Origin: Sulfuricurvum sp. | Lineage (GTDB): Bacteria; Campylobacterota; Campylobacteria; Campylobacterales; Sulfurimonadaceae | DNA length: 36,906 bases | Reading direction: 5' to 3' | NCBI GenBank assembly: GCA_022729795.1 | Contig: DZBD01000006.1 | Span: 1 to 36,906, forward strand | Shown here: in pieces, positions 14,930 to 23,758 of the stretch | Numbering within the stretch: the stretch's first letter is position 1 | Layout of the letters: each line of letters begins with the position of its first letter | Notes under the pieces: generated by a model | Told to the model about the DNA's origin: nothing | Seen by the model: only the letters and a program-made list of their open reading frames with translations | Database searches by the model: none | Position numbers and translations under genes: made by a program

Positions 14930-16162
14930 TTAGCTTCTAAGTTCTCCCGCCAAAGCACCGCTGGCAAAGGACCATTGGAGATTATAGCCCCCACAGGGTC
15001 CATCGAGATTCATCACCTCTCCGCAAAAATATAATCCGTTTATTATTTTACTCTGCATTGTTTTTGGGTCTATCTCTTTGAGACTGATTCCCCCTTTGGT
15101 TATCATCGCCATTTTGAAGCCCTCATGCCCCGTCACACTTAGCGGTGTCCATGCTAGGAGTTGGATAAGTTTTGCTCTTGCGCCACCTTTTATCTCTTTA
15201 TTCTTGGCATGTGGAACTATTCCTGAGAGTAAACATAATTCGCTTGAGATGGCATGTGGAAGCAGAGTGGTAAGTATCTCAACTATCTCGGCATGTGGAT
15301 TTTTTGCAAAGCCATCTTTGATATACCTTGCAATCTGCTCCTCGTTCATCCCTTTGGTGAGATTTAAAAGTAGGGGAACTTCTGCGTATTTTTCTAACAG
15401 CGGTGTGACCTCTCTTGCAAAGTCCAGTACAACCGGACCCCGAATTCCGCTGTTTGTAAATATCAAATCACCCGTAGCTCGAAGTTTTTTATGCTTTGGC
15501 AAGTCTACCCTTAGCTCCACTTTTGCAATAGTATCGGCACGACAATTGTTAACCCAAGTTTCTTTTACTTTTAGAGGCATCATGGCGGGATGAAGCTCTG
15601 TAATTGTATGACCAAGCTCACTTGCAAGAGTGTAACCATCCCCCTCAGCGCCCAAAGTAGGATATCCCAAACCGCCCGTTGCTACGACGACATGAAAAGC
15701 TTCAAAAGTATGCGTTTGTGTTTTTACACCGTATATTTGATTGTTTTTTTGTAGAAGCTGTTCTGCTTTTTGGGAACATTGCAGCTCAATCCCAAGCTTT
15801 TGCATCTCCTCTTCAAGTGCCGTAATAATTGTGGATGAACTGTGTGAAACGGGAAAGATCCTATATCCGTCGGGTGCATGGGTTTCTACCCCAATCTCCA
15901 AAAAGAAATCTCTCAGTGCTTTAGAATCAAAAGCTCCAAGCGCATCTTGCATAAAACGCCCATCACGACCAAACCTAGTCATAAAATCTGCGTTAGAGAG
16001 GGTATTCGTGAGATTGCAGCGACCGCCGCCGGTTGCTTTGAGTTTGGAGGCAATTTTGGGGAGTTTTTCTAAAAGTAGTACCTTTTTCCCCTTGCGCGCG
16101 CTCACAATGGCAGACATCATCCCTGCTGCACCCGAACCGATAACTATAAGGTCATATTCCAA
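14930..16162 (-). CDS. HI0933-family (YhiN-like) NAD(P)/FAD-dependent flavoprotein
   Basis: This 410-residue protein starts at TTG five bases after AAGGA. It opens with a Rossmann FAD site (GSGAAG, residues 9-14) and the family signature LKATGGGRCNLTN. It closes with GLYFCGEVMNLDGPCGGYNLQWSFASG, the second FAD-contacting block of HI0933/YhiN proteins. The middle has a beta-barrel insert. The E. coli member YhiN has recently been reported, as I recall, to be a 23S rRNA dihydrouridine synthase (RdsA), so an RNA-modifying role is plausible but unproven here. It carries three exact repeats within 95 bp (15206-15300), each read PHA. It diverges from the DTW-domain gene. Confidence 0.88.
   Translation of the reverse strand: MEYDLIVIGSGAAGMMSAIVSARKGKKVLLLEKLPKIASKLKATGGGRCNLTNTLSNADFMTRFGRDGRFMQDALGAFDSKALRDFFLEIGVETHAPDGYRIFPVSHSSSTIITALEEEMQKLGIELQCSQKAEQLLQKNNQIYGVKTQTHTFEAFHVVVATGGLGYPTLGAEGDGYTLASELGHTITELHPAMMPLKVKETWVNNCRADTIAKVELRVDLPKHKKLRATGDLIFTNSGIRGPVVLDFAREVTPLLEKYAEVPLLLNLTKGMNEEQIARYIKDGFAKNPHAEIVEILTTLLPHAISSELCLLSGIVPHAKNKEIKGGARAKLIQLLAWTPLSVTGHEGFKMAMITKGGISLKEIDPKTMQSKIINGLYFCGEVMNLDGPCGGYNLQWSFASGALAGELRS
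15206..15216 (+). repeat. Signal-repeat copy TTGGCATGTGGAA in the HI0933-type gene
   Basis: Antisense to the gene, read VPHAK; first of three in 95 bp. Confidence 0.9.
15251..15261 (+). repeat. Signal-repeat copy GGCATGTGGAA in the HI0933-type gene
   Basis: Antisense to the gene, read LPHAI; 45 bp from the previous copy. Confidence 0.9.
15290..15300 (+). repeat. Signal-repeat copy GGCATGTGGATTT in the HI0933-type gene
   Basis: Antisense to the gene, read NPHAE; 39 bp from the previous copy and in the same orientation. Confidence 0.88.
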
Positions 16163-16190
16163 GAAAATCCTTGTTTTTTCGTAATTTTAG

Positions 16191-16196
16191 TATAAT
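16191..16196 (+). promoter_or_regulatory. Candidate -10 box (TATAAT) for the DTW-domain gene
   Basis: TATAAT lies in the 61-bp divergent gap, 27 bp before the TTG start and with the AGGAAG ribosome site between them. The upstream T-rich run fits the AT-periodic promoters of this phylum. Confidence 0.55.
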
Positions 16197-16223
16197 TTTG
16201 TTTATTTATTCAACAGGAAGCAT

Positions 16224-16937
16224 TTGAAAACAATTTACGGTGATAGAGAGAGATGTTATAGCTGTTATAGACCCAAGAGCTCATGTATGTGCAGGCACGT
16301 TCACACTATTAATACGCAAACAAAGTTTGTGATACTGATGCATCCCAAAGAGTTTAAAAAAGTCAAAAACGGAACAGGACACTTTACCCATTTGGCACTG
16401 AGTAATTCAGAACTTTTCATAGGGGTAGATTTTACAAATCATAAAGAGATTGATGAGATTATTGAGACATATGAGAGCTTTATCCTTTATCCCTCTCAAG
16501 ACGCTATCAATCTGAGTGAGAAAAATTCATACTTCAAGATATTTCCACATGCCAAGAAAAAGATGGCTATATTTATTATCGATTCTACATGGGCATGTTC
16601 TTTGAAAATGCTTCGGGAGAGTCAAAATCTCCAAGCACTTGCGCATGTAAGCTTCTCAAGTAATAAACTTTCACAGTTTAAGATAAAAGAACAACCAGCC
16701 GCATACTGCCTCTCTACGATAGAATCTGCCCTTGAAGTGATAGAGCGTTTAAACGCTTGGCATGTGGAAAGTGTTCCAAAAAAAGATTTGGAGATGTTTC
16801 TTAACCCTTTTCACAAGATGATAGAATACCAACTCACATGCATAAAAAAACCACTAAGCCACGCGGTGCGCTATAAAAAAAGAACTCCCTCAGGGAGTCC
16901 TAGTTGTTCAACCCTCCTTCTGTCACCCAGTCTCTGA
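16224..16937 (+). CDS. DTW-domain tRNA-uridine aminocarboxypropyltransferase
   Basis: This 237-residue protein has the family zinc site C11, C14, C21 and C23 (CYSCYRPKSSCMC) and the DSTW signature at 120-123. Enzymes of this type (TapT/YfiP) transfer the aminocarboxypropyl group of S-adenosylmethionine to uridine in tRNA, giving acp3U. The TTG start follows AGGAAG. The last 25 or so residues (RYKKRTPSGSPSCSTLLLSPSL) are low-complexity, and the final 38 bp overlap the 3' end of the convergent Calx-beta gene, reading back through its terminator hairpin. The tail is probably dispensable. Two exact repeats lie inside, read FPHAK and AWHVE. Confidence 0.85.
   Translation: MKTIYGDRERCYSCYRPKSSCMCRHVHTINTQTKFVILMHPKEFKKVKNGTGHFTHLALSNSELFIGVDFTNHKEIDEIIETYESFILYPSQDAINLSEKNSYFKIFPHAKKKMAIFIIDSTWACSLKMLRESQNLQALAHVSFSSNKLSQFKIKEQPAAYCLSTIESALEVIERLNAWHVESVPKKDLEMFLNPFHKMIEYQLTCIKKPLSHAVRYKKRTPSGSPSCSTLLLSPSL
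16543..16553 (-). repeat. Signal-repeat copy TTGGCATGTGGAA in the DTW-domain gene
   Basis: Read FPHAK (residues 107-111), just before the strand leading to DSTW. Confidence 0.9.
16759..16769 (+). repeat. Signal-repeat copy TTGGCATGTGGAA in the DTW-domain gene
   Basis: Sense copy read AWHVE; opposite orientation to the copy 206 bp upstream. Confidence 0.9.
16875..16900 (-). terminator. Intrinsic terminator of the Calx-beta cytochrome gene
   Basis: On the minus strand, GGACTCCC-TGA-GGGAGTTC forms an 8-bp stem (one G-U pair) with a 3-nt loop, followed by seven T. It begins at the TAG stop of the gene. The convergent DTW reading frame runs through it. Confidence 0.85.
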
Positions 16938-18990
16938 GTGTTTTATATTCGGTACTCGTTGTAGAGAAAATAGTATCATGACTCAGTCCTCCGCTTGGTT
17001 TTACTAAAAGGAGTGAAGAATCGACATTTGTAGTGCTAATAAGAGAATTGGTAATGATATTGCTATACGTTGAGGCAATCGTATCTACTTGAAATGTACG
17101 GTTTTTAGTAGGTTTATGACAGCTGTAACAGTCGGCATATAAAATTGGATAGACATCGTTTGTAAAGGAGACGGTAGTTACGACCGTGTCGTTATCTAAG
17201 ATGGTTCCGAATGCACTTATCTCACCTACCGTAATGTTATAGGTCTCCGTATCTTCAATAAGGGTATCATTGATAGTCGGTATCGTAATTGTAAATGATG
17301 TTACGGATGCCGGAACCGTGATTGTTCCATTGCCGTTATTCAGTACATTATTGCTAAATATTGCAGCTAAATAATCGCTTGAGTCACCATGAAGAGTATA
17401 GGTATAATTTTTATTTGAAGCCGCCGCACAGCTCATTTGTACCGTATGCACCAAGCTTGTTCCCTCGGTTTGCGTAGGTGAAGAAACGCTCAAAACAGAT
17501 GCCGTATCATTATCTGCAATGCTTCCCACAGCAGTAACTTCGGCGACGCTTAGGTTATAGGTTTCTAAATCTTCGTCAAGCGTATCATTGCTTGTAGGAA
17601 CCGTAACGGTAAATGTACTTAGGCCTGCGGGAACCGTAATAGTTCCATTCATGTTGTTAATAACATTATTACTAAATATTGCAGCCGAATAATCACTTGT
17701 ATAAGTAGCCGTGACCCCCTCTAGCGTGAAGAAGTAATTTTGATTACTTGTAGATACGCCGCTCATCTGAAGGGTATGAACTAAGGCGGTTCCCTCTACT
17801 TTTTCGTCTGATGAAATAGAGCTGACCGATACTGTAGCCGCCGTATCGTTATCTAAGATAGTACCAACCGCATTTATCCCCCCTACAGCCAAGTTGTAAG
17901 TTTCCGTATCTTCTACTTGTGTATCATCATTCGTTGTAATTGTAATTGTAAAAGCGCTCACACCCGCAGGAACGGTGATACTGCCGTCTGCGTTATTTAT
18001 AACATTATCGCTTAGTTGTGCATCTAAATAGTCATTAGGATAATTTACAGTGCCTCCTCCAAGGGTAAAAGTATAGTTTTCATCCGAAGTGGAAGCGCCG
18101 CTCATTTTTATCTCATGAACTAAGTCGGCTCCCTCATATGTAGCAATAGAAGAAACCGTAGCGACAGATACGGTATCGTTGTCTAAGATAGTGCCGCTAG
18201 TTGTTTTTGCACCTACACTGAGGTTATAAGATTCCGCACCCTCTTTGAGCGCATCATCGTTTGTAGCAATTGTAATTGTAAAGCTTGTCACATTTGCGGG
18301 AACAGTAATTGTTCCATCCGTATTATGGATGACACCGTTACTAAATACGGCAGCCGCATAATCCGTTGCGGTATCCGCAGTTCCTCCGCCTAGCGCAAAG
18401 GCATAGTTTTGATTTTTAGTAGATACTCCGCTCATTTGGACAGTATGGACAAGGCTTATTCCCTCCGATTTTTCATCTGATGAAACCGAGCTGATAGATA
18501 CTGTTTGAGTTGATGTCATATTAGAAGTGATACGACCGGGAGCTCCGCTTGTTCCTTCAGCAGTATGGCAACTGTTGCAATTGAGCTGTGAGGAATCATG
18601 TGAGTTTTGCTCAGAAGAGTTGACTACATTTGCATTTGCATCAAGAACTTTTGCCGTAAAGGCATTTATGGATTCTTCGTAGGGAGTGTGAGAATTTCCC
18701 GTGCCGTATTTTGGGATATAGTCGATAAGCGTTTGAGTATTTTCTAAAACCAATCGAATTGTATAGCCATCAGCATAAGAATCAATAGAATCTAAATTCG
18801 TATAGACGGTCGCACCCGATGTAAACAATCTTGCTTGGCTTGCATCATGGCAGGTGAGACAATCTTCTCCTTGGTTATGAAGCACAAGACCCAAAGGACT
18901 ATCGGTATTGCCACCGACACCATCAACGTTATCACAGCCAACAACAACAAGTAGTGCTGTAAGTATTAAACTTAATGTAAACTTATTCAT
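16900..18990 (-). CDS. Tri-haem c-type cytochrome lipoprotein with Calx-beta repeats
   Basis: I start this 696-residue protein at 18990, seven bases after AAGGAG; it then has a lipoprotein signal with lipobox VVGC (C19). Haem motifs are CLTCH (44-48), CNSCH (138-142) and CYSCH (621-625). Between the second and third lie four Calx-beta domains of about 105-110 residues, each with ITVPA...F.(I/V)T(I/V)...ND......E..E.YN(L/I).V and ending in DNDT. Calx-beta domains bind calcium and occur in adhesins. The C-terminal haem domain ends TLRDWVTEGG, as in class-I type 'cytochrome c domain' proteins. It probably sits on the outer membrane and may join surface contact to electron transfer. It contains no repeat copies. 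Confidence 0.8.
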   Translation of the reverse strand: MNKFTLSLILTALLVVVGCDNVDGVGGNTDSPLGLVLHNQGEDCLTCHDASQARLFTSGATVYTNLDSIDSYADGYTIRLVLENTQTLIDYIPKYGTGNSHTPYEESINAFTAKVLDANANVVNSSEQNSHDSSQLNCNSCHTAEGTSGAPGRITSNMTSTQTVSISSVSSDEKSEGISLVHTVQMSGVSTKNQNYAFALGGGTADTATDYAAAVFSNGVIHNTDGTITVPANVTSFTITIATNDDALKEGAESYNLSVGAKTTSGTILDNDTVSVATVSSIATYEGADLVHEIKMSGASTSDENYTFTLGGGTVNYPNDYLDAQLSDNVINNADGSITVPAGVSAFTITITTNDDTQVEDTETYNLAVGGINAVGTILDNDTAATVSVSSISSDEKVEGTALVHTLQMSGVSTSNQNYFFTLEGVTATYTSDYSAAIFSNNVINNMNGTITVPAGLSTFTVTVPTSNDTLDEDLETYNLSVAEVTAVGSIADNDTASVLSVSSPTQTEGTSLVHTVQMSCAAASNKNYTYTLHGDSSDYLAAIFSNNVLNNGNGTITVPASVTSFTITIPTINDTLIEDTETYNITVGEISAFGTILDNDTVVTTVSFTNDVYPILYADCYSCHKPTKNRTFQVDTIASTYSNIITNSLISTTNVDSSLLLVKPSGGLSHDTIFSTTSTEYKTLRDWVTEGGLNN

Positions 18991-19017
18991 AGTAAACTCC
19001 TTAGTATTATTAAACAT

Positions 19018-19023
19018 ATTGTA
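19018..19023 (-). promoter_or_regulatory. Candidate -10 box (TACAAT) for the Calx-beta cytochrome gene
   Basis: On the minus strand TACAAT lies 28 bp before the chosen ATG, leaving a short leader with AAGGAG. The rest of the 121-bp gap to rodA is AT-rich and shows only a 16-bp A/T palindrome (19107-19122) at the rodA stop. Confidence 0.35.
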
Positions 19024-19111
19024 ACAGTAAATAATTTATTCTAAGTTTAAAATGGACGTATAATATGAAAAAAGGTGTAAATTAAGAAAAACTATAAACG
19101 GAAGATGTTTT

Positions 19112-20224
19112 TTATAAAAAACTTTTTGTTCCTCTTGCGTCATACATATCTTTGAATCGGAAGGTGATGAGATTTTGCATGATAGCAAATAAAATCATAA
19201 AGTTTAAAAAACTGCTACCGCCGTAACTAAACATGGGCAGGGGAATGCCCACGACCGGAGCATACCCTATAGTCATCGATATATTTACCCCCATGTATAT
19301 AAATATCATAAAAGCAATAGCTATAGTAACTACCTTTATGTAGTAATCAGAATTATAAATACTGAGACTCAGAAGATGTAGTGTTAAAATGATATAGATT
19401 AGAATAACAAAAGATGCACCCAAAAAACCTGTTCTCTCCACCAAGAAAGCGAAAATAAAGTCACTAGTGGAAATAGGTAGAAATTTCATAAGTGTTTGTG
19501 TCGCTTCCTCTTTTTCTTGACCGGTTAGCCCGCCTGAGCCTATAGCAATCATAGACTGTTGCACATGATAAGAGGGTTTTTCACTCATAAAATCCGTTAT
19601 TCTTGTTTTTTGATAGTCATGGAGCAAAAATTCATAGCCGATAGGGACGAGAAAAAAAAGAGTAACTGCAATTGTCGCCCATATTTTCCAGTGTACCCCT
19701 ACAAAAAAGAGAACCCCGTAGCCTATGAGCAAAAGTACCAGAGCCGTACCTAAATCAGGTTCTTTGGCAATGAGAATAAAGGGGAGAAGAATAAAAAAAC
19801 TTATTTTCAAAAAGTCTTTTAAATTGTATCCGTCTATAGGAGGCGGATTTTTATGTATTAGATAAGCTAACATGAGAATGAGTGCCGGCTTTACAAATTC
19901 AGAGGGCTGAATTGTTGCATTGATAAAAGGAATCTCTATCCATCGTTGTGCACCAAGCCTAGCGTGACCGAAAAATTCTACAGCAAGCAAAAGAGCAATA
20001 TTCACCCAATAAATAAGCGGTATAAGCCAACTCATTCTGCGAATGGGCAAAACAAAAACAAAGAAAAATATCAATACAGCCACGCCGACATAAGCACCTT
20101 GTTTTTGCGCAAGTGCTGGCACAACTTCGCCGATAAGCCAATGGGAGATAACAACTAGGGGAATAATTAAGATAATAGAAAAAAAATCAAATTGTGCTAA
20201 AATACGCTTATCAAATCTCCACAA
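19112..20224 (-). CDS. rodA: Rod-shape peptidoglycan glycosyltransferase RodA (MrdB)
   Basis: I choose the TTG start at 20224 (MWRFDKRIL), preceded by GGAG, giving 370 residues, the normal RodA length. A longer frame to 20290 would overlap the divergent neighbour's start. The SEDS fold is clear: about ten membrane helices, the GAQRWI and QPSEFVKPALI segments, AKEPDLGTALVL, and the C-terminal GIPLPMFSYGGSS typical of RodA/FtsW. RodA polymerises lipid II during side-wall growth with a PBP2 partner, which is not in this window. In C. jejuni mrdB also lies beside the pseudouridine synthase/FlpA block. Confidence 0.93.
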   Translation of the reverse strand: MWRFDKRILAQFDFFSIILIIPLVVISHWLIGEVVPALAQKQGAYVGVAVLIFFFVFVLPIRRMSWLIPLIYWVNIALLLAVEFFGHARLGAQRWIEIPFINATIQPSEFVKPALILMLAYLIHKNPPPIDGYNLKDFLKISFFILLPFILIAKEPDLGTALVLLLIGYGVLFFVGVHWKIWATIAVTLFFLVPIGYEFLLHDYQKTRITDFMSEKPSYHVQQSMIAIGSGGLTGQEKEEATQTLMKFLPISTSDFIFAFLVERTGFLGASFVILIYIILTLHLLSLSIYNSDYYIKVVTIAIAFMIFIYMGVNISMTIGYAPVVGIPLPMFSYGGSSFLNFMILFAIMQNLITFRFKDMYDARGTKSFL

Positions 20225-20275
20225 ATTTGTAACTCCAAAAAAAAATATGAGATTGTAACACATAAAGGGACATAA

Positions 20276-21247
20276 ATGAGCGATATACAAAGCTATGTTT
20301 GCGAGAAAGCAGAGCGGCTAGACACATTTTTAGCGCTAGAAATAGGGCAGAGCCGTTCTCAGATTGCACAGCTTATAAAACATGAATCGGTTTATGTTGA
20401 TAATAAACTTGTAACACGCGCCGGAGTGAAGTTAAAACCGGAACAAAATATAAGAGTTGAATTTCCACATGCCAAGAGCGAACCTGCTCTTGAGGTGAAT
20501 TTTGACGTGGAAATTTTATATGAAGATGATGATGTATTGGTTATTAATAAGCCTACGGGCGTTACAGTGCATCCCGCTCCAAGCGTAAAAGAAGCGACTT
20601 TAGTAGATTGGCTCAAACACAAAGGAATCAGACTCTCCAATATTAGCGGTGAAGAGAGACACGGAATCGTTCATAGGCTTGACAAGGGCACGAGCGGGGC
20701 GATGGTTATTGCAAAAAACAATGAAGCTCATGAGTTTTTATCTGCCCAGCTTGAAGACAAAAGTATGGGAAGATATTATATCGCCGTTATCAATCCTCCT
20801 CTTAAAGAAGATATTACGGTTGTAGAAAAACATATCGGTAGAAGCGCACATAATCGATTAAAGATGGCATGTGTAGAGGGAGGGAAATATGCTAAAACTA
20901 TAATAAGCTCTCTCGCTTTTTCCAACGATGAAAAAAATCAACTCATTGCCTGTAAACTTTTTACCGGTCGTACACACCAGATACGCGTTCATTTGGAAAG
21001 TACGAATAGGCATATTATCGGCGATCACATCTATGCTTTGAGCCCAAAAATAGAAAGTTCGGAACGAATTATGCTACATGCTTATTTAATTTATTTTATA
21101 CATCCTACAAGTAAAGAAAGAGTTTCTTTTGTTGCAGAATTTGATGATGCCATGAAAGAATATCTAAATCAAAAATTTAATACGGAGCATTTAAATGAAG
21201 TTATTGACGCTAGCTACATTATGGACAGTTTCACTTCTCATATTTAG
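20276..21247 (+). CDS. RluA-family (RluD-like) 23S rRNA pseudouridine synthase
   Basis: This 323-residue protein has an N-terminal S4 RNA-binding domain (RLDTFLALEIGQSRSQIAQLIKHESVYVDN) and the catalytic block HGIVHRLDKGTSG with nucleophile D136. Later come LFTGRTHQIRVHL and the closing MLHAYLIYFIHP. Presence of S4 plus HRLDKGTSG places it with RluC/RluD, which modify 23S rRNA; the exact site is not predictable. The ribosome site is AAAGGGA. Its last 53 bp overlap the next gene, where its C-terminal tail is encoded over that gene's signal peptide. One exact repeat is read FPHAK (63-67). Confidence 0.9.
   Translation: MSDIQSYVCEKAERLDTFLALEIGQSRSQIAQLIKHESVYVDNKLVTRAGVKLKPEQNIRVEFPHAKSEPALEVNFDVEILYEDDDVLVINKPTGVTVHPAPSVKEATLVDWLKHKGIRLSNISGEERHGIVHRLDKGTSGAMVIAKNNEAHEFLSAQLEDKSMGRYYIAVINPPLKEDITVVEKHIGRSAHNRLKMACVEGGKYAKTIISSLAFSNDEKNQLIACKLFTGRTHQIRVHLESTNRHIIGDHIYALSPKIESSERIMLHAYLIYFIHPTSKERVSFVAEFDDAMKEYLNQKFNTEHLNEVIDASYIMDSFTSHI
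20463..20473 (-). repeat. Signal-repeat copy TTGGCATGTGGAA in the pseudouridine synthase gene
   Basis: Read FPHAK in the linker between the S4 and catalytic domains. Confidence 0.9.
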
Positions 21248-22586
21248 CGGTTGCGGTGCGAAGCCCACACCTCAAGAAGAAGCATTGATTGATAGAACCC
21301 TGCCTGTTGTGACCTTGACCTCTAACGGTGTTTATGCAGATGTAAATGCAATAGCCTTTGAGTGGGAAAGCATCTCGGATACGAGAGTAAAAGGTTTTTA
21401 TGTGTATAAAATGTCTCCTGATTTAAATGAGACTTCAATGGCATATTACGATACGATTAAAAGTAGATTTAGAACACACTATGTTGATGGCAATATCAAG
21501 CCGCAAACACGTTACCGCTACTATTTTAAAACATTCAGCGATAAAGCAGAGTCGCTTAATAGCAAAATGGTGTCTGTAAGTTCCCTTCCTGTTTTAGAAT
21601 CGGTATCATGGATACACAGTGTCCAAAGTATGCCTAGAAGTGCAAAAATTCTTTGGCGTCCTCATACAAATGAGAAAGTGAAAACTTATATTATTCAAAG
21701 AAGCACATTAGAAGAAAATGACTGGGAAACACTTGCCTCTGTGGAGGGAAGATTGAACGCAGAATATATAGATGATGATTTAAAAGATAATTATGTTTAT
21801 AGATACCGTGTGCTTGTTTTAACCTACGACGGAATTACTTCAAAGCCTAGTGAAGTTGTAAAGGTTATTACGAAAGCACTCCCAAAAGAGGTGTCCAATA
21901 TTGTCGCAACCAGTATATTGCCTAAGAAAATTAAATTAACTTGGAACAAATCGGATATGAAAGATTTTGCATCTTATAATGTGTACCGTTCCTCAACTTT
22001 AGACGGTAGTTACGACCTTCTTGTATCGGTTTACGGCAATTATTACGTGGATGAAATCAATGAGGATGCAAAACAGTATTTTTATAGGGTAAGTAGTGTA
22101 GATAAGGACGGTCTTGAGAGTGACAATACAAAACATACGGTCAAAGGCTCAACGCTCACCAAACCCAAAGCTCCGGTAATAACTGAAGCAAAACTAGTCG
22201 GTCAAAAAATCAAAATATTTTGGAAAAGTTTAGATCACAGAGCGCAGAGCTATACGGTATCTAAAAGATATAAAGAGGGTTGGTTCGGTGAAACTAAAGA
22301 GGACTTTCAAGGTTTAAAACAAAACAGTTTCGTAGATTCAAATATCAAGCCTGATATTCTTTATTTATATCAAGTTTTTGCTATTGATAAAAATCACATC
22401 CAATCCGAGCCGAGTATAGAGATTAAAATCAACAGTGCAGACACGGGTATTGAAAATGAATATGCTCCTGAGTCGCAACGAGATAGAAGCACTTCTGAGA
22501 CAATTTCTGAGCCATCAGAAGTTCCTCAGGCGAATGATCAGGATATTATCGTACCTGCAGAAGATTTAGATTTAAATGAGCTTTAA
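21195..22586 (+). CDS. flpA: Fibronectin type III lipoprotein (FlpA-like)
   Basis: This 463-residue protein has a lipobox IFSGC (C20) and about four FN3 domains, each with an early Trp (FEWES, ILWRPH, LTWNKSD, IFWKSL) and a late Y-x-Y-R/Y core ([34 protein letters not shown]). An acidic, Ser/Glu/Pro-rich tail follows. It matches C. jejuni FlpA (Cj1279c) in architecture and in gene order. FlpA is described as a fibronectin-binding adhesin there. In a probably free-living relative, an envelope role tied to the downstream FtsEX-EnvC genes seems at least as likely. A GGAG ribosome site precedes the ATG despite the 53-bp overlap, and its stop overlaps trmB by 1 bp. Confidence 0.8.
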   Translation: MKLLTLATLWTVSLLIFSGCGAKPTPQEEALIDRTLPVVTLTSNGVYADVNAIAFEWESISDTRVKGFYVYKMSPDLNETSMAYYDTIKSRFRTHYVDGNIKPQTRYRYYFKTFSDKAESLNSKMVSVSSLPVLESVSWIHSVQSMPRSAKILWRPHTNEKVKTYIIQRSTLEENDWETLASVEGRLNAEYIDDDLKDNYVYRYRVLVLTYDGITSKPSEVVKVITKALPKEVSNIVATSILPKKIKLTWNKSDMKDFASYNVYRSSTLDGSYDLLVSVYGNYYVDEINEDAKQYFYRVSSVDKDGLESDNTKHTVKGSTLTKPKAPVITEAKLVGQKIKIFWKSLDHRAQSYTVSKRYKEGWFGETKEDFQGLKQNSFVDSNIKPDILYLYQVFAIDKNHIQSEPSIEIKINSADTGIENEYAPESQRDRSTSETISEPSEVPQANDQDIIVPAEDLDLNEL

Positions 22587-23758
22587 TGCCGCACCTGCAT
22601 ATAGAACGATTTTGTGAGATTGGATTTCCTCAAAGCGAGGATGGAGTAAGGTATCATTTTATTGCAAAAAATGCCAATCATGATGATGAAAAACTCATTT
22701 GTGTTAGCGTTGAAGAGGATAATTTCTTTTTGCTTGTTAAAGAAGATGGCACGAAAAGTTTGCTAAAATCAGACAAATTGACCAGACCTGCTTCAATATT
22801 TAACGTGCATAAGGCGCTTCTTGGCTATGCAAAACTTGCAAAACTTAATATTTTGGCATCCAATGTTCCGGAGCATCAAAAAAATGTCCATTTGGAAGAG
22901 ATAAGTGCTCTGAAAAGTATTAATTATTTTGCTACAACATTTCCACATGCCAAGGAGATAAGAATAGAGGTTGGTTTTGGCTCCGGTCGGCATTTGCTTC
23001 ATCAGGCATCGCATAATCCTGATATTCTTTTTATCGGCATCGAAATTTATAAACCGTCTATAGAACAGGTACTCAAGCAAATTAGTATCCAAAAATTGGA
23101 GAATTTACTTGTGCTTGACTATGATGCGAGGTTATTTATGGAGTTGGTGCCGTCGAATGTTGTCGGTAAAATATATGTTCATTTTCCCGTGCCTTGGGAC
23201 AAAAAACCACATCGCAGAGTGATTTCAACCACTTTTATAGAAGAGGCAAGAAGGGTTCTCAAAGTAGACGGAAGATTAGAACTTCGTACGGACAGCGAAA
23301 ATTATTACGCGTATTCTTATGAAACTTTTATTGCTTTTAACAAAACGGTTCTGCATATTAATAAAAATAAAGATATAGCAATAAGCAGCAAGTATGAAGA
23401 TAGATGGAAAAAGATGGAAAAAAACATTTATGATGTCACAATGATAAATGAGGAAGAATCCGGTGAACTCGCTTTCGAGGGTAGTTTTAGCTTTGATGAT
23501 GTCAGGCTTGCACATGCCGAGATTTTAAAGCTTCACGGCACTACAAAGAAACTAGAAAATGCTTTTGTTCATTTTGAGAGAGTTTATACTACGGATGAGG
23601 GTGTGATGCTCCGTATTTCCATGGGGAATTTTGACAGACCAGAGCATGTTTATGTCATTGTGAACAAGGACAAAGCTTCCTACTATCCGGAATTTCCGCT
23701 CAAATCCAAAAGTAACATAGCCGCACATCAATTTTTAGACGGATTGCTTCATGGATAA
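22586..23758 (+). CDS. trmB: tRNA (guanine-N7-)-methyltransferase, long Campylobacterota form
   Basis: The 390-residue protein has an N-terminal extension of about 125 residues before the methyltransferase core. The core holds [12 protein letters not shown] (SAM site), [14 protein letters not shown] (the PDPWPKKRH motif of TrmB), [11 protein letters not shown] and SKYEDRWKK, and a C-terminal domain of about 100 residues follows. TrmB makes m7G46 in tRNA. Escherichia coli TrmB is about 240 residues; longer versions with extra domains are usual in Campylobacter and Helicobacter. It overlaps flpA by 1 bp and ftsE by 8 bp. One exact repeat is read FPHAK just before the SAM motif. Confidence 0.9.
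   Translation: MPHLHIERFCEIGFPQSEDGVRYHFIAKNANHDDEKLICVSVEEDNFFLLVKEDGTKSLLKSDKLTRPASIFNVHKALLGYAKLAKLNILASNVPEHQKNVHLEEISALKSINYFATTFPHAKEIRIEVGFGSGRHLLHQASHNPDILFIGIEIYKPSIEQVLKQISIQKLENLLVLDYDARLFMELVPSNVVGKIYVHFPVPWDKKPHRRVISTTFIEEARRVLKVDGRLELRTDSENYYAYSYETFIAFNKTVLHINKNKDIAISSKYEDRWKKMEKNIYDVTMINEEESGELAFEGSFSFDDVRLAHAEILKLHGTTKKLENAFVHFERVYTTDEGVMLRISMGNFDRPEHVYVIVNKDKASYYPEFPLKSKSNIAAHQFLDGLLHG
22941..22951 (-). repeat. Signal-repeat copy TTGGCATGTGGAA in trmB
   Basis: Read FPHAK at the boundary of the N-terminal extension and the methyltransferase core. Confidence 0.9.
23509..23518 (-). repeat. Variant repeat GGCATGTGCA in trmB
   Basis: GTGCA-type copy preceded by C (TCGGCATG), read AHAE. 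Confidence 0.5.

Noticed and set aside
20225..20290. Longer RodA N terminus starting at 20290
   Set aside because: It would overlap the start of the divergent pseudouridine synthase gene; the TTG at 20224 has GGAG upstream and gives the normal length.
20866..20875. GGCATGTGTA in the pseudouridine synthase gene
   Set aside because: Two mismatches to the extended consensus and the only copy of this variant; possibly a decayed copy, not counted.
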